From NCBI GenBank assembly GCA_963819885.1, contig CAWFXV010000022.1, forward strand, positions 186,001 through 250,000: DNA of 64,000 bases, in the 5' to 3' direction. The stretch comes from JACVRX01 sp963819885 (GTDB taxonomy: Bacteria; Actinomycetota; Actinomycetes; Jiangellales; Jiangellaceae). The notes below the pieces were generated by a model. That model was given only the letters and a program-made list of their open reading frames with translations, was not told the origin of the DNA and ran no database searches. Below are positions 16,232-25,215 of the stretch, piece by piece. A program made the translations under genes and the position numbers. Positions within the stretch are counted from its first letter, which is position 1. Each line of letters opens with the position of its first letter.

Positions 16232-16471
16232 GTGGCGAAGAAGCCGGACAAGCTGGCGCTCTACGACCGGCTGCTGGCAGCCGCTGGTGATCTCGCCGGC
16301 AAGTCCAACTTTGGCTCCGCCTACACGGCGGTCAACGGCAACATGTTCTCGATGATCTCCAAGCACGGGGTGGTGGGCATCCGGCTTCCTGAGGCTGAGC
16401 GGGCCGCGTTGGTGTTCGATGTCATGGTCACTGCCACCTCTCGTCCACAGGACCCTGATGCAGACTGTTGA
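16232..16471 (+). pseudogene. TfoX-N-like small protein, truncated
   Basis: The frame encodes KLALYDRLLAAAG, SAYTAVNGNMFSMISKHGVV and GIRLPEAERAALV, resembling the N-terminal half of TfoX/Sxy-like small proteins (about 110 residues) that carry NGxMFS and RLPxxER. After residue 60 the similarity stops and an unrelated tail (TATSRPQDPDADC) leads to TGA. The C-terminal part with the usual aromatic residues is missing. The GTG at 16232 has GAGAGGG 9 bases upstream. It is probably a 3'-truncated relic, though a shortened functional protein cannot be excluded. Confidence 0.5.
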
Positions 16472-16539
16472 CGAGCGCAAGGGTGGTCTACGGTTTGGAG
16501 CTGACCTGCGAGACCCCACCCATGAGAGGTCCGGCGGCG

Positions 16540-17361
16540 ATGAACACTCAGCCCCCTGCTGAAAACGGACAGCAACGCCCAGTCGATACGACCGTCCCCC
16601 ATTCGGCACGTATCTGGAACTACTGGTTGGGCGGCAAGGACAACTTCGCGGTCGACCGCCAAGTTGGTGATCAAGTTCTTGAAATCTTTCCGGACATAGG
16701 TTACCTGGCCCGGTCCGTGCGTGGGTTTCTGGTCCGGGTCGTGACCTATCTTGCCGGCGAGGCGGGAATTCGGCAATTTCTCGATATCGGCACCGGTCTG
16801 CCCACTTTTCAGAACACGCACGAGGTAGCGCAGGCTGTTGCGCCAAAGAGCCGCGTCGTCTACGTCGACAACGATCCGCTCGTTCTTTCGCATGCGCGTG
16901 CGTTGCTGACCAGTGCGCCGGAGGGCGCCACCGACTACATCGATGCCGACGCCCGAGACACCGAAAGAATCATGCGTGAGGCCGGGCGAACTCTGGACTT
17001 CAGCAAGCCGGTCGCAATCACCATGCTGGGTGTTCTTGGACACGTAATGGACGATAACGAGGCCAACGCGATTGTGGACCACTTGATGGCGGCCACGGCG
17101 GCTGGCAGCTACTTTGCGATCACCGACCCCACCCATAGCGAATCGATGGATGCGCTCCTACGACATTGGAATCAGTTCGGTGAACCAAAGATGACGGCCC
17201 GCAACCCAGAACAGCTTGCGCGGTTCCTGAATGGCCTGGAACTTGTGGAGCCGGGAATGGTGCCGGTTTCACAATGGCGTCCCGATCTCGGCGAGACAAT
17301 CGTCGAAGGTGGAGTGCGAGAAGAGGCCGACCCGTTGGGGGCGGTCGGCCGCAAGCCCTAG
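16540..17361 (+). CDS. SAM-dependent methyltransferase (Methyltransf_19/DUF574 family)
   Basis: The 273-residue protein contains the family hallmark PHSARIWNYWLGGKDNFAVD near the N-terminus. The SAM-binding strand FLDIGTGLPT, the acidic strand VVYVDNDPLVLSHA and the segment VAITMLGVLGHVMDD follow. This family is expanded in actinomycetes and its acceptors are unknown. The ATG at 16540 is chosen because GAGAGG lies about 10 bases upstream. ATG at 16522 has no such site. It lies 23 bases before the AAC(2')-like gene and may share its transcript. Confidence 0.88.
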   Translation: MNTQPPAENGQQRPVDTTVPHSARIWNYWLGGKDNFAVDRQVGDQVLEIFPDIGYLARSVRGFLVRVVTYLAGEAGIRQFLDIGTGLPTFQNTHEVAQAVAPKSRVVYVDNDPLVLSHARALLTSAPEGATDYIDADARDTERIMREAGRTLDFSKPVAITMLGVLGHVMDDNEANAIVDHLMAATAAGSYFAITDPTHSESMDALLRHWNQFGEPKMTARNPEQLARFLNGLELVEPGMVPVSQWRPDLGETIVEGGVREEADPLGAVGRKP

Positions 17362-17384
17362 TCGCTTCCGGCCGCCGGCGGGCA

Positions 17385-17927
17385 ATGATGGCCGGCATGG
17401 CCCTGCTGCGCACCGCCCACACCGCCGACCTCGACCCGGCGACCCTCGCGTCTGCCCGAGCGCTGCTCTACGACGTCTTCGACGACATGACCGACGACGA
17501 CTGGGAGCACGCGCTCGGCGGGATGCATGCCCTGATCTGGGCCGGACCGGACCTGGTCGGGCACGGATCGGTAGTGCAACGCCGGCTGGTGTACCGAGGC
17601 CGGGCGCTGCGAACCGGCTATGTGGAAGGTGTGGGTGTGCGGGCCGATCAACGCAACCGCGGGCACGGGTCGGCGATCATGACGGAGTTGGAGCGGGTCG
17701 TACGCAACGCGTACGACCTGGGAGCGTTGGGCGCCACCGATGATGCGGTGGATTTCTATTCCGGTCGTGGCTGGCAGCGCTGGCGGGGGCCGTCGTCGGC
17801 GCTCACGGCGAGCGGCGTCAGGCGCACCGAGGACGACGACGGCGGCATCTACGTGCTGCCGGTGACGATCGCGCTGGATACCTCCGCCGAACTCACCTGC
17901 GACTGGCGCGACGGCGACCTCTGGTAG
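17385..17927 (+). CDS. Aminoglycoside 2'-N-acetyltransferase-like GNAT protein
   Basis: The 180-residue protein closely resembles AAC(2')-Ic of Mycobacterium tuberculosis as I remember it: DDWEHALGGMHALIW, VVQRRLVYRGRALRTGYVEG, VGVRADQRNRGHGS and the end DTSAELTCDWRDGDLW. AAC(2') enzymes acetylate the 2'-amine of gentamicin-type aminoglycosides with acetyl-CoA. In mycobacteria they are chromosomal and may have a housekeeping role. R-x-x-G-x-G binds the acetyl-CoA pyrophosphate (RNRGHG here). The start is uncertain among three nearby ATGs (17385, 17388, 17397). It ends one base before the convergent ggt stop. Confidence 0.85.
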   Translation: MMAGMALLRTAHTADLDPATLASARALLYDVFDDMTDDDWEHALGGMHALIWAGPDLVGHGSVVQRRLVYRGRALRTGYVEGVGVRADQRNRGHGSAIMTELERVVRNAYDLGALGATDDAVDFYSGRGWQRWRGPSSALTASGVRRTEDDDGGIYVLPVTIALDTSAELTCDWRDGDLW

Positions 17928-19727
17928 TCATCGGCTTGGTCGGACGACCCCCGCGTCGCCGCCGCCACGCCGCACCGGCTCGGCCACGGCGACGAAAAGC
18001 CCGTCCTGGTCGCGTTCGATCGCCGTGACAGCTCCGATCTCGGCCACGCTGACAAACGTGTGTCCGCGCGCCTGCAATTCCGCCGCCCAGGCCGCGAAGA
18101 ACGCCGGCTCGGCCGAAACCGAGGCGGTGTTTCGCTGTGACGCGCGCGGAGCGGCAACGGCGTCGGGCAACGTGTATCCGAAGTCGAGCCGGTTGAGCAG
18201 CGTCTGCAGCACCGTGGTGATGATCATCGAGCCGCCCGGCGAGCCCAGGGCCAGGACAGGCTCGCCGTCGTCGAGAACGATCGTGGGGCTCATCGACGAA
18301 CGGGGCCGTTTGCCTGGAGCCGGCAGGTTTGGATCGGGCGCCGTTCCTTGCGTCGGGGTGAAGTTGAAGTCGGTCAGCTCGTTGTTCAGCAAGAAGCCCC
18401 GCCCCGGCACGACGATCCCGGAACCACCGGTCTGCTCGATGGTCAGCGTGTAGGCCACAACGTTGCCCCGCCGGTCCCAGGTGGTGAGGTGGGTCGTCGA
18501 GACCCCTTGCTGGCCACCGTCGTTCGCGCTGGCCGAGACGGCGGCACACGGCGCGTACGAGCCGTCCGGTGAACCCGGTGGCACCGGCTTGGCCGCTGCC
18601 TGGAAAGCGTCGATCAGGCAGGCGCGTTCGTCCGCGAACTCCTGGGAGAGCAGCTCGTCGAGTGGGACGTTCACGACGTCGGGATCACCGACGTAGCGGT
18701 TGCGGTCGGCGAATGCGAGCGCCGTCGCCTCGAGATAGCGGTGCAGTGCTTCGGCTCGGTCCAGCGTCCCCAAGTCGCTGTTCTCGAGGATGTTCAGCGC
18801 TTCTCCGACGGTCGAGCCGCCGGACGACGGCGGCGCCATGCCGGCCACGGTCAGCCCGCGGTACTCCACCAGAGTCGGATCCCGGAGCAAGGCTTCGTAC
18901 GCCTCGAGGTCCGGCAGCTCCATCAGCCCCGGCCGGACCACCCGGGTGGATCCGGGCACTACCGGCGGCGCCATCACGGTCTCGACGATCTCTTCGGCGA
19001 GACGGCCGTCGTAGAGGAACTCGGTTCCCCGCTGGCCTAGCAGTTCATACGTGCGGGCCAGGTCGGGATTGCGCAGGACGGTTCCCTCCTCGGGCGGCGT
19101 GCCGCCGGGGAGGAACAGCTCGCGAGTGCTGGTGAAGTCAGCGAACCGGGCCGCATTGTCGATTGTCTGCTGGCGGAACGTCGCATCGACCACGAAGCCC
19201 TTGTCGGCCAGGCGCGCAGCCGGCCGAAGCGCGTCCCGAAGGCCGATCGACCCCCACTTGTCCAGAGCCAGTTCCCAGGTTGCCGGCGTCCCAGGCACGC
19301 CGACAGACAGCCCGCTGGTGACGGCCTCGGCGAACGGGATGGCGAGCCCGGTCTCGACGTCGACGAAGGCGTTGTCCCGCATTTCCGCCGGTGCGGTCTC
19401 CCGGCCGTCGATGGTGTGGATCCGACCGGTGCGGGCGTCGTAATAGACAAAGAACCCACCGCCGCCGATCCCGGCGCTGTACGGCTCGGTGACACCCAGC
19501 GCGGCCGCTGTCGCGACGGCCGCGTCGACCGCGTTGCCGCCTCGCCGCAGCACGTCCAGGCCGACCTCCGTCGCGTACGGGTCGACCGACGACACCGCAC
19601 CGCCACGGCCGATGGCGACTGGATCCTTCGGCGGCGCCTGTGGAGCTGCGCTGGCTGGAGCCGCGATGAGGGCGATTGCTGCGATTCCGCCTAACCCGTG
19701 GGCAAGTAGTTGCGAACGTCGAAACAT
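17928..19727 (-). CDS. ggt: Secreted gamma-glutamyltransferase
   Basis: The 599-residue precursor has a signal peptide with cleavage likely after APASA (about residue 27). It has the GGT large-subunit core (VLRRGGNAVDAAVATAAALG, SAGIGGGGFFVYYD, DGRETAP) and the autoprocessing site with Thr411 in STTHLTTWD, which becomes the N-terminal nucleophile of the small subunit. The substrate-binding segments RPRSSMSPTIV and LGSPGGS follow. GGT hydrolyses or transfers the gamma-glutamyl group of glutathione and related peptides outside the cell. The ATG at 19727 has AAGGA 6 bases upstream and directly begins the signal peptide. Confidence 0.94.
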   Translation of the reverse strand: MFRRSQLLAHGLGGIAAIALIAAPASAAPQAPPKDPVAIGRGGAVSSVDPYATEVGLDVLRRGGNAVDAAVATAAALGVTEPYSAGIGGGGFFVYYDARTGRIHTIDGRETAPAEMRDNAFVDVETGLAIPFAEAVTSGLSVGVPGTPATWELALDKWGSIGLRDALRPAARLADKGFVVDATFRQQTIDNAARFADFTSTRELFLPGGTPPEEGTVLRNPDLARTYELLGQRGTEFLYDGRLAEEIVETVMAPPVVPGSTRVVRPGLMELPDLEAYEALLRDPTLVEYRGLTVAGMAPPSSGGSTVGEALNILENSDLGTLDRAEALHRYLEATALAFADRNRYVGDPDVVNVPLDELLSQEFADERACLIDAFQAAAKPVPPGSPDGSYAPCAAVSASANDGGQQGVSTTHLTTWDRRGNVVAYTLTIEQTGGSGIVVPGRGFLLNNELTDFNFTPTQGTAPDPNLPAPGKRPRSSMSPTIVLDDGEPVLALGSPGGSMIITTVLQTLLNRLDFGYTLPDAVAAPRASQRNTASVSAEPAFFAAWAAELQARGHTFVSVAEIGAVTAIERDQDGLFVAVAEPVRRGGGDAGVVRPSR

Positions 19728-19805
19728 CTCAGGTCCTTCGGTCGGCCTGGTCGAATCGTCCCCGAGCGCTTTCAACCGGAAACTCTACGCAGGAAGGATG
19801 TCGAT

Positions 19806-21215
19806 ATGAACCTCGATGCGATGCCGGCCGGTTTCCTCTGGGGGGTCGCGACCGCGGCGTACCAGATCGAAGGAGCGGTCGACGAAGACGGGCGCGGCTC
19901 CTCCATCTGGGACACCTTCAGCCATACACCGGGTCGCACTCAGGCGGGCGACAACGGCGACGTCGCCGACGACCATTACCACCGGTGGCAGCAGGACGTC
20001 GGCATCATGCAGGAACTCGGACTCGGTGCGTACCGGTTCTCGATTGCCTGGCCACGTATCCAGCCCAGTGGCTCGGGCCGGCTCGAGCCACGCGGCGTCG
20101 GCTTCTACGACCGCCTTGTCGATGCGCTGCTGGCGGCCGGCATCGCACCGGTGGCCACGCTCTACCACTGGGACCTTCCGCAGCCGCTCGAGGATGCAGG
20201 CGGGTGGCCGGTCCGGGACACAGCCGCCCGATTCGCCGACTATGCGGCCGGCATTGGTGCCGCGCTCGGGGATCGGGTGAACACCTGGATCACGCTCAAC
20301 GAACCCTGGTGCGCCGCGTTCCTCGGGTACGCCTCCGGCGTGCACGCACCAGGTCGGACGGCGCCCTCGGACGCACTCGCGGCGGCACACCACCTCAACC
20401 TTGCCCACGGCGCGGCTCTGCCGGCGTTGCGTTCGGCTGCGCCGCAAGCCCGGCTCTCGGTGGCACTCAATGTGCACGTCGTTCGACCGGAAAGATCAAG
20501 CGACGCCGACGCCGCGCGGCGAGTCGATGCCGTGGCCAACCGGGTGTTCCTCGGCCCCATGCTGGGGTCGGGCTATCCGTCCGATCTGCTGGCCGACACG
20601 TCGGCGATCACCGACTGGTCGTTCGTCCGAGACGGCGACGATGCAGCGATCGCTGCGGTGGACTCCGGCGGCATCGACCTGCTCGGCGTCAATTACTACA
20701 CACCCTCCGTGGTCCGGCAGTGGGACCGCCTGTCGGAGCGGCTGCGGGCCGATGGCCACGGTCAGTCAGAACACTCGCCGTTCGTGGGCTGCACCGACAT
20801 CGAGTTCGTTCCCCAGCCTGGACAACACACCAAGATGGGTTGGGCCGTCGATCCCACCGGGTTGACCGAGCTGCTGCTCCGGCTTCATCGTGATCATCCC
20901 GGCGTGCCGGTAATGGTCACGGAGAACGGGGCCGCGTTCGACGACGAAATGACACCCGACGGCCGAGTGCCCGACCAAGACCGCATCGACTATCTGCACG
21001 ATCACATCGACGCCGTTGCCGCGGCGATGAAGGCGGGCGTCGACGTGCGTGGGTACTTCGTCTGGTCGTTGATGGACAACTTCGAGTGGGCCTACGGGTA
21101 CTCGAAACGGTTCGGCATCGTGCATGTCGACTACGCCTCCCAGACCCGGACGTGGAAGGACAGCGCGCACTGGTATCGCGATCAGATCGCACGCTGGCGA
21201 GATCGGCGGCCATAA
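19806..21215 (+). CDS. GH1 beta-glucosidase
   Basis: The 469-residue protein is a complete glycoside hydrolase family 1 enzyme. It starts with FLWGVATAAYQIEGAVDEDG, carries the acid/base Glu166 in TLNEPW and the nucleophile Glu373 in VTENGAAFDD, and ends with YFVWSLMDNFEWAYGYSKRF. GH1 enzymes hydrolyse beta-glucosides and beta-galactosides with retention. No signal peptide is seen, so it acts in the cytosol on imported sugars. AGGAAGGA precedes the ATG by 8 bases. No sugar transporter adjoins it, unlike many GH1 genes. Confidence 0.95.
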   Translation: MNLDAMPAGFLWGVATAAYQIEGAVDEDGRGSSIWDTFSHTPGRTQAGDNGDVADDHYHRWQQDVGIMQELGLGAYRFSIAWPRIQPSGSGRLEPRGVGFYDRLVDALLAAGIAPVATLYHWDLPQPLEDAGGWPVRDTAARFADYAAGIGAALGDRVNTWITLNEPWCAAFLGYASGVHAPGRTAPSDALAAAHHLNLAHGAALPALRSAAPQARLSVALNVHVVRPERSSDADAARRVDAVANRVFLGPMLGSGYPSDLLADTSAITDWSFVRDGDDAAIAAVDSGGIDLLGVNYYTPSVVRQWDRLSERLRADGHGQSEHSPFVGCTDIEFVPQPGQHTKMGWAVDPTGLTELLLRLHRDHPGVPVMVTENGAAFDDEMTPDGRVPDQDRIDYLHDHIDAVAAAMKAGVDVRGYFVWSLMDNFEWAYGYSKRFGIVHVDYASQTRTWKDSAHWYRDQIARWRDRRP

Positions 21216-21236
21216 CGCGGGCGCGCGACATCGCTG

Positions 21237-21564
21237 ATGGCACTCCTCGGCGCGCTGGCCATGGCCGGGTGCTCACCAGCTGCGTCCGACCGGACAGCCG
21301 CGGAACCTACGGCGGCCGATACGTCCGTTGCCGCTACCACGCGCACGTCGACGCCACCGCCGCCGCCGACCACGCCCTCGCCGACTCCGACTCCGCCGCA
21401 CCCGGTTTCGATCCAGGCGCTGATCGAGGCCGAATACGACGGCGGCGGAGTCCAACCCGACGAGGGTCCTTGACGAGACCAGCAGCTATCCGCACTACTT
21501 CGTCGCCTATCGCAGCAGCGGCCTGACCATCTCGGGAATCACGAACGTACCCAAGGGCGACGCT
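21237..21564 (+). pseudogene. 5' relic of a lipoprotein alpha/beta hydrolase (S9-like)
   Basis: The frame from the ATG at 21237 encodes a lipoprotein signal (LGALAMAGC) and a long Thr/Pro linker, then stops at 21471. Shifting one base at the GGG near 21464 continues as VLDETSSYPHYFVAYRSSGL then TISGITNVPKGD, which resembles the N-terminal strand region of secreted prolyl-oligopeptidase-like hydrolases. Similarity ends at about 21564, well before any catalytic region. So this is a frameshifted and 3'-truncated remnant. Confidence 0.5.
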
Positions 21565-21567
21565 CCC

Positions 21568-22040
21568 ACCAGGTGGCCGCATCTCACCGTCAGGGTGTCG
21601 GCAGGGTGGACGAGATCGCCGCGGACGACGTCGCTGCCCTCGTCGGCGCTGCCCGGCAGCGACTGGCCGGACTGCATCCAGTCGAGCTGACGTTCGAGCC
21701 AGCAGAGGTGCAGTGGGAGGGCGTGACGTTGACGGCCACCCCCGCCGAGGCCGTCGCTGCGGTACGAGGCGCGCTCCGCACGACCATCGCTGAGGTCCGC
21801 GGTGCTGATCGAGTGCCCGGTGCCCAGGACGAGGCACTGTGGCCGCATGTCAGTCTGGCCTTCGCCAGCGCCGCGGTGCCGGCAGCCACTCTGCTCGACG
21901 CAATCGTCGAGAGGTCGATCGAACCCGTGACGATCACGATCGACCACGTTTCGTTGATCAAACTTCGCCGCGATGGTCGGCGCTACGTCTGGTCGGCAGT
22001 TGCCGCGGTGCCACTCGGTTCACCGATGACGACCGGCTAG
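21568..22040 (+). pseudogene. 2'-5' RNA ligase-like gene, 5'-truncated and frameshifted
   Basis: The main frame ends at 22040 and contains WPHVSLAFAS, the second HxS/T motif of 2H phosphoesterases, and LIKLRRDGRRYVW, a typical C-terminal strand. The first motif WPHLTV lies at 21574-21591 but in another frame, so a shift occurred shortly after it, and the N-terminal strands before it are missing. It is joined directly to the hydrolase relic upstream, suggesting a deletion between two former genes. Confidence 0.5.
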
Positions 22041-22065
22041 CATCACGCATCGTGTTCCGGCGACC

Positions 22066-22284
22066 CGCACGAGAACGTCACCGCGTGGCATCGAGCATTG
22101 CGTGACTCGATCACCGACGAACAGCGTGCCGCTGTCTTGCGGATCAAGGATGTCTGGCACCGACTGTCGAGCTATCCCCACGAGGTCGGGGTTCGAGATC
22201 TACACGGCGGTTCTCGAGGACGACGTGCGAACGGTGGAGCGGTTCCGCGGCTGGCTCGCGGACCGCGGTCTGCCCCAGACGTGA
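22066..22284 (+). pseudogene. Small frameshifted coding remnant, family unknown
   Basis: One frame reads TAWHRALRDSITDEQRAAVL then RIKDVWHRLSSYPHEVG. After a one-base shift at the GGGG near 22189 the next frame reads FEIYTAVLEDDVRTVERFRG then WLADRGLPQT and TGA. Together they would make a continuous small acidic protein of about 70 residues. I do not recognise the family. The shift suggests decay or a base error. Confidence 0.35.
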
Positions 22285-22370
22285 GGACGGCAGCCGACGC
22301 GTATCAAACCCGCCTCCCGCCGACTCATTGAGAAGAGCCAGCAAGCCATCGACTACCGAGGAGTGGGCAC

Positions 22371-22865
22371 ATGAGCCGAACCGAGTTCCGAGTCGATCAA
22401 CCGCAAGCGAACGACCTCGTTGGCGACCCGTTGTTGATCGCCGGCACGGGTGGCGGCTTCGAGGCGACGATCGACATCCGGGTACTGGATGCGAACGGCA
22501 ACGAGTTCGTGACGACGTCGGCCCAGTCCACGAACTTGCTTTCGGCGTGGCAGACGCAGGTCGAGCTGCCCAATCCGCCGCCCACGAACAGGGGCGTCGT
22601 GGAGGTCGCGCCCAGTACGGGAGCGGATGAGGCCGAGGCGCGAGTCTCAGTGCCGGTGTTCTTCGGCACCCGAATCGTGTCCGGCTTTCGCAGCTACCTC
22701 CTGCACGTGGTCCAGCCGGGTGAGACGCTGTCTGGAATCGCAGCCGCTGAGCCTCTGTACATCGGCAGCGGGTTCGGGCCGATCTTCGAGGCGAACCGCG
22801 ACATCATCGGCGATCCAAATCTCATCCATCCCGGCCAGGTCCTGCGAATCCCGGCCGACTTCTGA
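22371..22865 (+). CDS. Gmad2-like plus LysM domain protein
   Basis: The 164-residue protein has an N-terminal immunoglobulin-like Gmad2 region (about 3-95, FRVDQPQANDLVGDPLLIAG then TGGGFEATIDIRVLD). A C-terminal LysM module (about 108-163) follows, with LHVVQPGETLSGIA and NLIHPGQVLRIP. LysM binds peptidoglycan or chitin, and Gmad2 occurs in germination and cell-envelope proteins. No signal peptide is seen at this start, so export is unclear. GAGGAG lies about 8 bases before the ATG. A strong hairpin follows the stop. Confidence 0.87.
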   Translation: MSRTEFRVDQPQANDLVGDPLLIAGTGGGFEATIDIRVLDANGNEFVTTSAQSTNLLSAWQTQVELPNPPPTNRGVVEVAPSTGADEAEARVSVPVFFGTRIVSGFRSYLLHVVQPGETLSGIAAAEPLYIGSGFGPIFEANRDIIGDPNLIHPGQVLRIPADF

Positions 22866-22942
22866 CTCTCACGAGGTGATCTTGCGACAGTTTCGCCGAT
22901 CTCCCCGATAGCGAACAGCCGCCCCGCACGCTCGCAGCGACT

Positions 22943-22989
22943 GGAGGGTTCTCCACCTCTCCCGACCAAAGAGAGGTGGAAGAGCCTCC
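22943..22989. terminator. Long hairpin between convergent genes
   Basis: A 19-base arm at 22943-22961 pairs nearly perfectly with 22971-22989 around a 9-base loop. It lies between the stops of the LysM gene and the convergent MFS gene, as expected of a bidirectional terminator without U-tract. Confidence 0.7.
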
Positions 22990-23064
22990 ACCCGTCGGCT
23001 CGGGCGTCCAAAACGCGTCAAGACGGCCATTAGCCTGCGTTAGCGCGGATTTGACACTCACAGA

Positions 23065-24333
23065 TCATGGGTGGTGGGTGGCCACGGCGGGTCGGTCGGC
23101 CAGATCGGGCTCACGGCCGTGATGTCGGACGGCGCGGGCGAACAGCGCCAGCGTCGGGGTGAGCAACACAGCGCCGACGGAAAGCGCGGTGCGGACCGAC
23201 CACCTCGTGCCCACCACACCCAGCACCGGGCCGCCAGCCCATTCGCCCGCGCTTCCGGCGACGCCAGCGATCGACAACACCGTGGCCCGAACCCGGGAGT
23301 CAGTCACGGCCCCGTTGAGCCAGGTGCGGAACGGTGGCTCGGTGATCGAGCGGATGACGGTCGTCGCCCAGTACGTCAAAAGGGCGACCCACACCGTTCC
23401 GGCCAAGGCGAAGGCGAGCGCGGCCAGGATCAGCAGCGCGTGCAGCAGCAACAGGAAACGGGCCAGGCGATCCTGCCCGAGCCGTTCGACCCGAGTGACG
23501 AGTGGGGCGGCAACCAGGAAGGAAAGGACCAGCGAGCCTGCTCCGATCAGGCCGAACCAGGCGACGTCGCCGAGGCCGGCCAGGTCCGGCAGCCCCACCT
23601 CGAGCAGCAGGTGTGCCTCCCACAGCCGATCGAATCCCTCGGCCCACATGCCAGTGACGAAGGCAATGGCGAGGACGAGCAGCAGAATCCGGTGTGCCCG
23701 GACCAGCCGGCCGCCATCGCGCGCGGTGGAGACGGCCGCAGCCAGGTGGGACCTGTCCGGCGATCGACTCGGACGGACAAACCCGTGCTCCGGCATCGCC
23801 AACCCGAGGAACACTGCGAGACCCAAGGTCACGACTCCGGCGGCGAGGAACGGCAATCGCAGGTCGACGACGGCGAGCGCGACCGCCGCCGCGATTCCAA
23901 CCAGCCCAGCGGCCCGGGCGAGCTGGGCCGATCGTTGATAGGCCGACCCGAGCCGTTCCTGTCCGAGTTCGTCGGCGAGCCAGGCGTCTTCCGCACCGCT
24001 TCGGAACGTCCAGCCAATCCCCCAGAGCGCTGCCGCGGCGATGACGACTGCAGCGGTCTGGACAGCCCCGGTGATGATCATCGCAAGGCCGGAGATGACC
24101 GCGGCGACGATCAGCGAGAGCCGTCGCGAATAGAGATCGGCGACGACTCCGGTGGGAATCTCGAACAGGAAGTACGCCACCTCCAAAGCCGTTCCGGTGA
24201 GGACGAGCTGCAGCGGCGTCATGTCGACATCCCGGATCAGGTAGACCGCCGCGGTCGTCCAGGACAGCGATCCGACGAACGCCCAGACCGCGGTGTAGAT
24301 CAGCCACACCGGGTACGCGCGAAGTCGTCGCAT
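23065..24333 (-). CDS. MFS exporter, DHA3/tetracycline-pump-like
   Basis: The 422-residue protein has about twelve hydrophobic helices. The loop 2-3 motif appears as VADLYSRRLSLI, and the first helices read WLIYTAVWAFVGSLSWTTAA and FLFEIPTGVVAD. This pattern is common in DHA3-type pumps that export tetracyclines or macrolides by proton antiport. The substrate is inferred only at family level. The ATG at 24333 is used, since residues encoded upstream are not membrane-like. It lies 47 bases after the DUF5701 gene on the same strand, so the two may be co-transcribed. Confidence 0.82.
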   Translation of the reverse strand: MRRLRAYPVWLIYTAVWAFVGSLSWTTAAVYLIRDVDMTPLQLVLTGTALEVAYFLFEIPTGVVADLYSRRLSLIVAAVISGLAMIITGAVQTAAVVIAAAALWGIGWTFRSGAEDAWLADELGQERLGSAYQRSAQLARAAGLVGIAAAVALAVVDLRLPFLAAGVVTLGLAVFLGLAMPEHGFVRPSRSPDRSHLAAAVSTARDGGRLVRAHRILLLVLAIAFVTGMWAEGFDRLWEAHLLLEVGLPDLAGLGDVAWFGLIGAGSLVLSFLVAAPLVTRVERLGQDRLARFLLLLHALLILAALAFALAGTVWVALLTYWATTVIRSITEPPFRTWLNGAVTDSRVRATVLSIAGVAGSAGEWAGGPVLGVVGTRWSVRTALSVGAVLLTPTLALFARAVRHHGREPDLADRPAVATHHP

Positions 24334-24380
24334 GGGCACGACGAAAGGGTGACGGATGGGAGATCGCCGCGACGAGCGAA

Positions 24381-25100
24381 TTACCTGGCCCGGCCCCCAG
24401 CCGATGCCGAGCCCAGCCAGGAATGTGGGGCTGCGGCCCAGCACCAACCGAGCCGAGGCCGGCCTTGGCTGACCCACAACGCCGGGACACGGCGGTCCCC
24501 GCAGCGCGAGGCCAGCGTCGAGAAGCAGTTGCGGGTCCGCAGGATTCCTGGGAAGTGAGTGATCAGCGCGAGCCCTTCGTCGATCGTGAGCGGTGACCGC
24601 CCGACTGAGGTGATTCGGGGGAGCGCTTCGTCGGGCACGACACCGAGGGTGGCCTTCCCGGTGTCGACGTCGAGCACGAGGTACGGGTCAGCAGGAATCT
24701 CGACCCCGGCGATCGGCGTAAACCGGTTGAGGTCGTCATCGTCCATCGACGTGAATCCGGGGCGGCCGTTCATCTCCGTCATGGCAATCGCCTCGGTGCG
24801 CGGCACCAGGCCTTCGCCGGCCACCAGGACGAACGGGATCCGGTCGCTGCCGCCGATGGGCAGGGTAGTGACGATGTCGGCAAGCGGGTTGAGCCGACGG
24901 ACGAACTCGGCCTGCGGGACTCGGATGAGCTTCGGGTATCCCAACTCGACCAGCGTGTCGACCTGACGGGTCAATTCGGCACGAAGATTGACTCGACGAT
25001 CGTCGGACACAGCCGCTGGCAACGAGCCCTCCTCGGGCTGGTGGATTCCATCCGACGACCTCAACGCCGCGCCAGCCGCCGGCGTTCCCGGAGCCGTCAT
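24381..25100 (-). CDS. DUF5701 family protein
   Basis: The 239-residue protein has the family stretches QVDTLVELGYPKL, PFVLVAGEGLVPRTEA, NGRPGFTSMDDDDLNRFTPI, GRSPLTIDEGLALITHFPGI, SRCGDRRVPALWVS and the end GWCWAAAPHSWLGSAS. DUF5701 is an actinobacterial family of unknown function, and no catalytic motif or membrane segment is evident. The ATG at 25100 is chosen, with AAGG about 11 bases upstream. A GTG seven codons earlier is possible. It is divergent from the secreted acidic protein gene. Confidence 0.82.
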   Translation of the reverse strand: MTAPGTPAAGAALRSSDGIHQPEEGSLPAAVSDDRRVNLRAELTRQVDTLVELGYPKLIRVPQAEFVRRLNPLADIVTTLPIGGSDRIPFVLVAGEGLVPRTEAIAMTEMNGRPGFTSMDDDDLNRFTPIAGVEIPADPYLVLDVDTGKATLGVVPDEALPRITSVGRSPLTIDEGLALITHFPGILRTRNCFSTLASRCGDRRVPALWVSQGRPRLGWCWAAAPHSWLGSASAGGRAR

Positions 25101-25215
25101 TATCGCTTCGCCTTGTCTCACAGCTACCTCCCAGCTCCGTCACAGCGTGGCCCCAACTCGGCGGGCAAACCTGTTCGTCATCACGACCACATCTGAGGAG
25201 AAGGAGGAACCAGCA

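Noticed and set aside
23071..24558. Long open plus-strand frame opposite the MFS gene
   Set aside because: Low-complexity polar translation; the minus strand encodes a coherent membrane protein.
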